Shown here: positions 58,145-64,000 of the stretch, in pieces | Layout: each line of letters opens with the position of its first letter | Numbering within the stretch: the stretch's first letter is position 1 | Origin: Lysinimonas soli | GTDB taxonomy: Bacteria > Actinomycetota > Actinomycetes > Actinomycetales > Microbacteriaceae | DNA: 64,000 nt | NCBI RefSeq assembly: GCF_042655435.1 | Contig: NZ_JBHSMG010000006.1 | Location: 1 to 64,000 of the forward strand | Direction of reading: 5' to 3' | Program-made: the position numbers and the translations under genes | Notes under the pieces: generated by a model | Databases searched by the model: none | What the model saw: the letters and a program-made list of their open reading frames with translations, nothing else | What the model was told of the DNA's origin: nothing

Positions 58145-58753
58145 GTGAGCGGCTATCGGCGTCGGGGGACGCAATATCGGCCATCGGCCGGTACAGCGGC
58201 GACCCAACGTCACGTCCGGCGGCCGGGGTCGCTGTCGGTCTTCGCCGCCCTCGCCAGCCTGGGTCTCGTGCTGGTCACTCTGGCGTCGCCCCATGTGCCC
58301 AGCCAGGCGGAGACGCTCGCGTCCGCACCCCACCGCAGCACCCAGAGCTACGCGGTCGGGGAGGATCTCGTCGCCGCGGTCAGCCGGGACGGCTACCACA
58401 TCACCAAGCTCCCGACCGCCCGGCCGGTTCCGGCGGCGGGGATACCCGATCCGGGGACGGCGCAGGCCATCGCCCTCGAGATGGTCACTGCGCGCGGCTG
58501 GCCGTCGACGGAGTTCGACTGCCTGGTACTGCTCTGGAATCGCGAATCGCACTGGAACGTGTACTCCTCGAACGCCTCGTCGGGGGCCTACGGGATCCCG
58601 CAGGCGGTGCCCGGGAGCAAGATGGCGAGCGTCGGCGCCGACTGGGCCACCAATCCGGCCACGCAGATCACCTGGGGTCTCGGCTACATCCAGGGGCGGT
58701 ACGGCACCCCGTGTGGCGCCTGGAACCACAGCCAGAGCTCCGGCTGGTACTGA
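58145..58753 (+). CDS. Exported lytic-transglycosylase-like protein
   Basis: A 202-residue protein with a basic N-terminus, one signal-anchor helix (about 34-50) and a C-terminal SLT/aggregation-promoting-factor-like domain: LVLLWNRESHWNVYSSNASSGAYGIPQ (Glu as catalytic residue) and NPATQITWGLGYIQGRYGTPCGAW. Probably cleaves peptidoglycan glycan strands outside the membrane. TAGACT lies 9 nt before the GTG. Cys pair (FDCL/TPCG) may be disulfide-bonded. Confidence 0.85.
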   Translation: MSGYRRRGTQYRPSAGTAATQRHVRRPGSLSVFAALASLGLVLVTLASPHVPSQAETLASAPHRSTQSYAVGEDLVAAVSRDGYHITKLPTARPVPAAGIPDPGTAQAIALEMVTARGWPSTEFDCLVLLWNRESHWNVYSSNASSGAYGIPQAVPGSKMASVGADWATNPATQITWGLGYIQGRYGTPCGAWNHSQSSGWY

Positions 58754-58821
58754 GCCCGCACGGCACCCGGGTCTGAGCCGCCGCTGAGGAGGCCGCCTCG
58801 CACCTCTGGATAACCTGGGGT

Positions 58822-60660
58822 GTGGACTACTCGCTCGTCGCCGTCGGTGGAGTGGTCGTCGTGGTCGCGGCGGCCGCGTTCTCGAAGCGCCTCGGCATCG
58901 CGGCGCCGCTGCTGCTCGTGGTGATCGGCATCGGCTACAGCTACATCCCCGGTGTGCCGCAGATCCACGTCGATCCGCATGTGATCCTGGCCGGCGTTCT
59001 GCCGCCGCTGCTCTACGGTGCGGCCGTCAACGTGCCGCTGGTCGACTTCCGGCGAAATTTCGGCAGCATCACGGGGCTGTCGGTGCTGCTCGTGCTCGTC
59101 AGCGCGCTGGTGACCGGCTTCGTGCTCTTCGTCATCCTCGAGCGGCTCGACCTCGGTGCGGCGATCGCGCTCGGCGCCGTCATCAGCCCGACGGATGTCG
59201 TGGCGGCGACCGCGATCGGCAAGCGTCTTGGCCTGCCTCCTCGCCTGCTGTCGATCCTCGAGGGCGAGGGGCTGGTCAACGACGCGACGGCGCTCGTGCT
59301 GCTCAAGAGCGCGGTCGCGGCCATCGGTCTCACCGCGTCGAGCGGATTCAGCCCGTGGGGCTCGGTCGGCAGCTTCGCCTACTCGGTCGTGGTCGCCCTC
59401 GTCGTGGGGATCGTCGTCGGCTTCGTGACCGTGCTGATCCGGCGCCGGCTCAACGACCCTGTGCTCGACACGGCGATCTCGTTCGCCGTTCCGTTCATCG
59501 CGTTCCTTCCCGCCGAGGAACTGAAGGCCTCCGGCGTCATCGCCGTCGTCGCGGCGGGACTCTACTCGGGGCACTACGGGCCGCGCTTCCTCAGCCCGCA
59601 GTCCCGGTTCTCGGAGCGGTTCAACTGGCGCACCATCCAGTTCGTGCTCGAGAACGGGGTGTTCCTGCTCATGGGGGCGCAGCTGGCCGGCATCGTCGCC
59701 GACGTGCACGTCGAGGAGCTGTCGGCCGACAAGGCGGTCTATCTCGGCCTGCTGCTGGCCGCGATCCTGATCGTGCTGCGCTTCGTCTTCGTCTGGCCGT
59801 TGCTGGCCGTCGTCCGGCAGGGCGAGGCCCGCCAGGAACTGCGCGTCTCGCAGCTGACACTGCTCGTGGACCGCCTGCAGGGCGCGGCGATGGGCACGGC
59901 GCGTTGGGCGCGGCAGGTGGCGCGGGGGAGAGCGTCCGGCGGTCCCGGTGGCGCGAGCGATGCGCCGGGACGGCGTAGCCAGGAGCGCGCCGAGAAGCGC
60001 CGAGCCGGCTTCGTCCGTCAGGTCGAGCGCCGGCGGAACGACGTCGCACAACTCAAGTCCGAAGGCTTGAGTTGGCGGGGCGGCGTCGTGCTCGGCTGGG
60101 CCGGGATGCGCGGCGTGGTGACCCTGGCGGCCGCGCAGTCGCTGCCCACCTCCACGCCGTACTACGAGCAGCTCGTGCTGATCGCCTTCACGGTGGCGAT
60201 CGTGACCCTGCTCCTGCAGGGCGGAACGCTTCCGCTCGTGATCCGGCTCGTGAAGATCCGCGGGGCGGATCGGGTCGCCGACCGGCACGAACTCGCGACC
60301 CTGCTCGACGAGATGAGCGCGGCGGGTCTCGAGGTGCTCGAGAGCCCGGACTTCGAGTTGCCCGGCGGCGGTTCGGTCGATCCGGAGATCGTGGAACGGG
60401 TGCGCAACGACACCCTGCTGGCGACCCAGTCCGCCTGGGAGCGCGCGGAGCACGCCGACGCCGATGACGGCATCCTGAAATCGCCCCATCAGCAGTACCG
60501 CGCCCTGCGCCACGAGGTGCTGGCGGCCGAGCGCGCCGTGCTGCTCGACGCCCGCTCGCGCGGCGCGTACGCCTCGCGCATCATGGAGCGGGCGCAGAGC
60601 CTGCTCGATCAGGAGGAGTCGCGGCTCGAGCAGCTCGACAGCGGCGGTCGCACCGAGTGA
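58822..60660 (+). CDS. Na+/H+ antiporter (CPA1/NhaP-like)
   Basis: A 612-residue cation:proton antiporter. About 12 helices; transport motif AIALGAVISPTDVVAATAIGKRLGLP (Asp in PTD) and LEGEGLVNDATALVLL (ND). A cytoplasmic insertion (about 345-420, basic, low complexity) sits before the last helices and a ~120-residue C-terminal helical tail follows. The GTG start follows TAACCT by 5 nt. Ion specificity is unknown. Confidence 0.9.
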   Translation: MDYSLVAVGGVVVVVAAAAFSKRLGIAAPLLLVVIGIGYSYIPGVPQIHVDPHVILAGVLPPLLYGAAVNVPLVDFRRNFGSITGLSVLLVLVSALVTGFVLFVILERLDLGAAIALGAVISPTDVVAATAIGKRLGLPPRLLSILEGEGLVNDATALVLLKSAVAAIGLTASSGFSPWGSVGSFAYSVVVALVVGIVVGFVTVLIRRRLNDPVLDTAISFAVPFIAFLPAEELKASGVIAVVAAGLYSGHYGPRFLSPQSRFSERFNWRTIQFVLENGVFLLMGAQLAGIVADVHVEELSADKAVYLGLLLAAILIVLRFVFVWPLLAVVRQGEARQELRVSQLTLLVDRLQGAAMGTARWARQVARGRASGGPGGASDAPGRRSQERAEKRRAGFVRQVERRRNDVAQLKSEGLSWRGGVVLGWAGMRGVVTLAAAQSLPTSTPYYEQLVLIAFTVAIVTLLLQGGTLPLVIRLVKIRGADRVADRHELATLLDEMSAAGLEVLESPDFELPGGGSVDPEIVERVRNDTLLATQSAWERAEHADADDGILKSPHQQYRALRHEVLAAERAVLLDARSRGAYASRIMERAQSLLDQEESRLEQLDSGGRTE

Positions 60661-60689
60661 GGCCGGCGGCTCGCGCATAAGCTGGGAGC

Positions 60690-60989
60690 ATGCCCCGCTC
60701 GAATCGTCCGCGCTCGTCGCGGTACGAGCCCGAGGCGGAGCCCCTTGACCTGGAGCGCGCGCTCATGGGCCGGCTGCGCACCGAGGTCAAGCGCGACGGC
60801 CTCTGGAACGTGCAGCCGCAGGCTGCGAGCTCGGCGGTCAAGGTGTACCTGTGCCCGGGCTGCGGTCTCGAGATCACCCCCGGAACCGCGCACCTGGTCG
60901 CCTGGCGCGCCGACGGGATCATGGGCGAGGCCGACGACCTCGCCGGGCGTCGGCACTGGCACTCGCACTGCTGGAAGATCCGCACATGA
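60690..60989 (+). CDS. Small zinc-binding protein, unknown
   Basis: A 99-residue protein conserved in actinobacteria and sometimes labelled ATP/GTP-binding, though I see no P-loop. The likely metal site is YLCPGCGLEI plus HWHSHCWKI, a CxxC...HxHxHC arrangement. TAAGCT lies 6 nt before the ATG (leaderless). The next gene overlaps by ATGA, tying it to the hydrolase and rhodanese. Confidence 0.75.
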   Translation: MPRSNRPRSSRYEPEAEPLDLERALMGRLRTEVKRDGLWNVQPQAASSAVKVYLCPGCGLEITPGTAHLVAWRADGIMGEADDLAGRRHWHSHCWKIRT

Positions 60990-61708
60990 TCGAGATCGCC
61001 GGCGGCGTCGAGCTTCCCGCCCGTCGTGAGAGCGTGCGCCTGCAGACGACCGATGGCCTGACCCTGGTGGGGGAGCTCGCGCTTCCGCTGGAGCGGGAGC
61101 CGGTGGCGACCCTGGTCTGTCTGCACCCGCTGCCGACGCACGGCGGCTTCATGGATTCGCACGTCATCCGCAAGGCCGCCGCGCGCCTGCCCGCCCTCGC
61201 CGACCTCGCGGTGCTGCGTTTCAACTTCCGCGGCGTGAGCTCGCCGCACGGCACCTCGCAGGGCGAGTTCGGCCACGGCATCGAGGAGCGGTACGATCTG
61301 GCCGCCGCGATGGAGTTCGTGGCGCAGCGCGCCCTGCCGGACCCCTGGCTGCTTGGCTGGTCGTTCGGCACCGAGGTCGCGCTCAAGTGGGGGCTGTCGC
61401 ATCCGATCGTGGGGGCGATCCTGCTCTCACCGCCGCTTCATCGGGCGACCGCCGACGAGCTGGCCGCGTGGGCCGGCAGCGGCAAGCGGCTGGTGGCGGT
61501 CATCCCCGAGCTTGACGACTACCTGCGCCCCGCCGAAGCGCGCGAACGCTTCGCCGCCGTTCCCGAGGCGGAGGTCGTCGCCGTCGAAGGCGGCAGGCAC
61601 CTCTGGGTCGGCGAGAAGCAGACCCGCCGCGTGCTCACCGAGATCGTCGAGCGCCTCAATCCCGAGGCCTTGCCGCTACCCACCGAATGGAACGGACCCC
61701 TGTCATGA
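60986..61708 (+). CDS. Alpha/beta hydrolase
   Basis: A 240-residue alpha/beta-hydrolase of the YfhR/DUF-type dienelactone-like group. Strand-loop LVCLHPLPTHGGFMDSHVIRKAA; the nucleophile elbow reads LGWSFGTEVAL (Ser), the catalytic His is in VEGGRHLWVGEKQ and Asp in IPELDDYLRP. Substrate unknown. ATGA overlaps on both sides with its neighbours, implying one operon. Confidence 0.85.
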   Translation: MIEIAGGVELPARRESVRLQTTDGLTLVGELALPLEREPVATLVCLHPLPTHGGFMDSHVIRKAAARLPALADLAVLRFNFRGVSSPHGTSQGEFGHGIEERYDLAAAMEFVAQRALPDPWLLGWSFGTEVALKWGLSHPIVGAILLSPPLHRATADELAAWAGSGKRLVAVIPELDDYLRPAEARERFAAVPEAEVVAVEGGRHLWVGEKQTRRVLTEIVERLNPEALPLPTEWNGPLS

Positions 61709-62001
61709 AGTCGATCACCCCCACCGAATTCGTCGCCCTGGGCGCCGGCGCCGTGCTCGTGGACGTCCGAGAGCCCGACGAAGTGGCGACGGTCCGGGTG
61801 CCGGGGGCCCTCGTGCTGCCGATGAGCACCCTCGACCAGCACCTCGACGAGCTGCCCGACGGCTCCTTCTACGTCATGTGCCACGCCGGCGGCCGCAGCG
61901 CGCGGGTCGTCACGGCGCTCGAGCAGCAGGGCTACGACGCCGTCAACGTGCTCGGCGGCATCACCCAGTGGGAGCAGGAGGGCCTGCCCGTCGAGCGGTA
62001 G
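61705..62001 (+). CDS. Rhodanese-domain protein
   Basis: A 98-residue single-domain sulfurtransferase with active-site Cys in YVMCHAGGRSARV and the start VLVDVREPDEVATVRVPGALVLPM. The ATG at 61705 is chosen for its ATGA overlap with the hydrolase; an ATG at 61687 would add six residues. It may transfer sulfane sulfur or serve as an accessory to the zinc-binding protein; no evidence decides. Confidence 0.88.
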   Translation: MKSITPTEFVALGAGAVLVDVREPDEVATVRVPGALVLPMSTLDQHLDELPDGSFYVMCHAGGRSARVVTALEQQGYDAVNVLGGITQWEQEGLPVER

Positions 62002-62024
62002 CTCGCGGGTCGCCAGGGCGGCGG

Positions 62025-63083
62025 CTAGAGCTCGTTCTGACGCGGGACGACGACCTGCTTGATGATCAGGAGCACGGCCGCCGCCACGGGGATGGCCACG
62101 AGCGCCCCGAGCACCCCCAGCAGAGTTCCGCCGGCCAGGGCGGCGATCACGACGACGACCCCCGGCACGCGCACGGCGCGGTTCATGATGTTGGGGCTGA
62201 GCACGTAGGCCTCGACCTGCATGTAGATCACGTAGTAGATGATCGGCAGGATCACGGTCGGCCAGCCGTTGAACAGCAGCACCAGCAGGGAGATGATCAC
62301 CGACCCGGTGATGGTGCCCACGAGTGGCACGAGTGAGAAGAGGAAGGCGATGAACGCCAGCAGGGCGTAGTACTTCACGTTCACCCCGAACAGCAGCAGC
62401 ACCGAGAAGAAGATGAAGCTCAGGATGCCGTTGCACAGTCCCAGCGCGCCCTGGCCGATGACGTACCGGCCCACCGACTTGCTGATCTGCTCGGCGATGT
62501 CGATGAACTTGTCCCGCTTGGTGGCGGGGACGAGCTGGTACAGCCCGCGTTTGATGCTCGACAGGGAGGCCACGAAGTACAGGGTCAGGATCAGCACGAT
62601 GATGACCCCGAAGACACCCGTGGCGATCGTGAAGACGGTCGAGAACAGCCCGCCGGTGATGTTGCCGATGTTCTTGGTTAGGAAGTCCTGCACCTGGGTC
62701 AGGGCGTCGGAGAACTTCAGCCAGGGGATGCTGCCATCCCACCACTTCTGGATCGTGTTGTCCCTTTGGATTGCCTTGATCACATCGGGAACGCTCGAGA
62801 TCAGGTTGTTGACCTGATCGATGATCACGGGGATGACGGCGAGCACCAGGCCGGCGAAGACGGCGAGGATCGCGACGAGCACGGTCACGATGGCCGCCCA
62901 GCGCGGGAACTTGTGGCGCTGCAGGAACGACACGGCCGGGTCGATGCCGAGGGCGAGGAACAGCGCTGCGCCCACGTAGGTGAGGATCGTGGCGAGGGTG
63001 CCGACCCCCGTGCCGATGGCGACGGCGACCAGCACACCGAGCCCGCCGAACAGGCCGACACGGAACGCGTTCTGGATCTTCAC
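62025..63083 (-). CDS. AI-2E family transporter
   Basis: A 352-residue AI-2E (TqsA/PerM) membrane protein with about eight helices; the family motif is in ISLLVLLFNGWPTVILPIIYYVIYMQVEAYVLSPNIMNRAVRVPGVVVVIAALAGG. Substrate varies; some export signals or Na+. A basic VVVPRQNEL tail ends it. It is convergent with the rhodanese (23-bp gap). Confidence 0.9.
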   Translation of the reverse strand: MKIQNAFRVGLFGGLGVLVAVAIGTGVGTLATILTYVGAALFLALGIDPAVSFLQRHKFPRWAAIVTVLVAILAVFAGLVLAVIPVIIDQVNNLISSVPDVIKAIQRDNTIQKWWDGSIPWLKFSDALTQVQDFLTKNIGNITGGLFSTVFTIATGVFGVIIVLILTLYFVASLSSIKRGLYQLVPATKRDKFIDIAEQISKSVGRYVIGQGALGLCNGILSFIFFSVLLLFGVNVKYYALLAFIAFLFSLVPLVGTITGSVIISLLVLLFNGWPTVILPIIYYVIYMQVEAYVLSPNIMNRAVRVPGVVVVIAALAGGTLLGVLGALVAIPVAAAVLLIIKQVVVPRQNEL

Positions 63084-63149
63084 CGGCTGCTCGGCCTTTC
63101 GTCGTGGGCTGCTCCGAGGTTAGCGGAGGCCTTCGGCGGCCGGCGGGTG

Positions 63150-64000
63150 TCAGCTGGCGTGTTCGTGCTCGCGGCTCTGCTCGTCGATGTCGTCCGGGTG
63201 CTCGGGGTCGGCCGGCTCGGACTCCTGGGCCGGGGCGTCGGTCACCACCGAGGTGGCTCCGGTCAGCACGGGCTCGTCGGGTGCCGCGGTCGGGAAGCCG
63301 TGCTCGGACGAGACGCGCTCCGCCGAATCGAGCACGCCGCGGAGGTTCGCGATGTACCCAGCCACGGACTCGCGCTCGACGCGGATCTGCTCGAGACGCT
63401 GCTCGGCATCCTTGACGAGGGCCGTCGCCTTCTTCTCGGCCTCTTTCACGAGCGCCTTGGCGCGCTGCTCGGCGTTGCCGAGCACCTCCTTGGCGGTCGC
63501 CCGCGCCTGCTCGGTGAGCGACTTGGCCTCGGCTTTCGACGAGGTCTCGAGCTTCTCGGCCTCGGCGCGCTTCTCGGCGGCCCGCGCCGTCGCCTCGCTG
63601 AGCTGGGCCGCCGCCTCGTCGAGGTACTTCTGAGTGGATGCCGCGGCCTCCTGGTGCTTCGCCACGTACTCCTTCTCGGCCTCGTCGCGGCGGGCGGTGA
63701 GCTCGACCTCGAGGTCGGCGCGCGCCTGGGCCGCCGCGGCAGCGAGGGTGGTGGACTGCGTGTCGGTCTCGTGCGCGATGCGGGCGCGGTGGTTCTCGAG
63801 CTCGTGGGCGACCTCTTCGCGCTGGCGTGCCAGGTCGCGATCGTGATCGGCGCGCTCCTTCTCGAGCGTCGAGAGGTGTGCCGCCTTCGCCTGGGCGAGT
63901 TCGTTGTCGTGCGCGGCGCGCTGGCCGGTCAGCTCGGCGGCGAGCGATTCGCGTGCGCCGGCCTGTTCGGCCTCCCACGCGGTCCGGGCGCCGGTGATCT
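63150..64000 (-). CDS. Coiled-coil protein, 5' end outside the window
   Basis: The frame is open from the window edge to the stop at 63150 (about 283 residues seen). The translation is almost entirely heptad-type helix rich in Ala/Glu/Lys/Arg (e.g. ARATAKEVLGNAEQRAKALVKEAEKKATALVKDAEQRLEQI), ending in an acidic disordered tail (ESEPADPEHPDDIDEQSREHEHAS). It resembles the filament-forming coils of DivIVA-like/polar scaffold proteins, but the N-terminal domain that would decide is missing. Confidence 0.75.
   Translation of the reverse strand, partial: ITGARTAWEAEQAGARESLAAELTGQRAAHDNELAQAKAAHLSTLEKERADHDRDLARQREEVAHELENHRARIAHETDTQSTTLAAAAAQARADLEVELTARRDEAEKEYVAKHQEAAASTQKYLDEAAAQLSEATARAAEKRAEAEKLETSSKAEAKSLTEQARATAKEVLGNAEQRAKALVKEAEKKATALVKDAEQRLEQIRVERESVAGYIANLRGVLDSAERVSSEHGFPTAAPDEPVLTGATSVVTDAPAQESEPADPEHPDDIDEQSREHEHAS

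Overview
The window is 64 kb of very GC-rich, gene-dense DNA from an actinobacterium, most probably a member of the Microbacteriaceae. The evidence is the gene order (DUF177-rpmF-rnc-mutM-smc-ftsY-ffh-rpsP-khpA-rimM-trmD-rplS-lepB-rnhB-DUF2469-yraN-yifB-dprA-xerC-M23-rpsB-tsf-pyrH-frr-cdsA-DivIVA), the coenzyme F420 genes, and many genes that start 6-7 nt downstream of a TAnnnT-type -10 box and are therefore probably leaderless. I see no rRNA, tRNA, CRISPR, phage or insertion sequence.

Layout. 0.1-1.6 kb: three poorly characterised genes (a MORN-like repeat protein and two unknowns). 1.7-6.5 kb: a MoxR ATPase / DUF58 / transmembrane transglutaminase operon. 6.6-8.2 kb: convergent fbiD (cofC) and fbiA (cofD), two steps of coenzyme F420 synthesis. 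8.2-19.4 kb: a pyrimidine/hydantoin catabolic island with a MocR-type regulator, a mannosyltransferase-like membrane protein, a nitrilase-family beta-ureidopropionase, dihydropyrimidinase, a luciferase-like F420-dependent oxidoreductase, a four-gene ABC importer with an NMT1/THI5-like binding protein, and a class III aminotransferase. 19.5-38.8 kb: the conserved ribosome / SRP / RNase III / SMC region, with several opposite-strand genes inserted (histidine phosphatase, gamma-carbonic anhydrase, VanZ, a DUF559 nuclease-like gene, map). 39.2-43.5 kb: an accessory block (DyP peroxidase, SDR, MerR plus thioredoxin, small membrane protein, FMN monooxygenase). 43.6-57.3 kb: yraN-yifB-dprA, phosphodiesterase, xerC, M23 protein, rpsB-tsf, a MarR/SDR cassette with a clear double operator, pyrH, frr and cdsA. 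57.5-64 kb: a DivIVA-domain protein, a lytic-transglycosylase-like protein, a Na+/H+ antiporter, a zinc-binding protein / hydrolase / rhodanese operon, an AI-2E exporter and a truncated coiled-coil protein.

How it fits together. The catabolic island encodes the reductive pyrimidine route from the dihydropyrimidine down to beta-alanine and its transamination, plus uptake. I see no PreA/PreT-type dihydropyrimidine dehydrogenase in it; a luciferase-like F420-type oxidoreductase sits exactly where the first reductase would be expected, and two F420 biosynthesis genes lie next door. An F420H2-dependent uracil/thymine reductase is my leading functional hypothesis for something undescribed. Two near-identical bipartite operators, with half-sites 20 bp apart, lie at the mocR start and before the beta-ureidopropionase gene. 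They flank the mannosyltransferase gene, which suggests it was inserted into a formerly divergent regulator/operon promoter.

Other notable structure: a nuclease-like gene bracketed by inverted repeat pairs that splits rimM from trmD, a nested inverted repeat at the end of xerC, a 72-bp tandem repeat after cdsA, and an apparent preference for GGATGC/GCATCC that seems to override normal codon choice on both strands.
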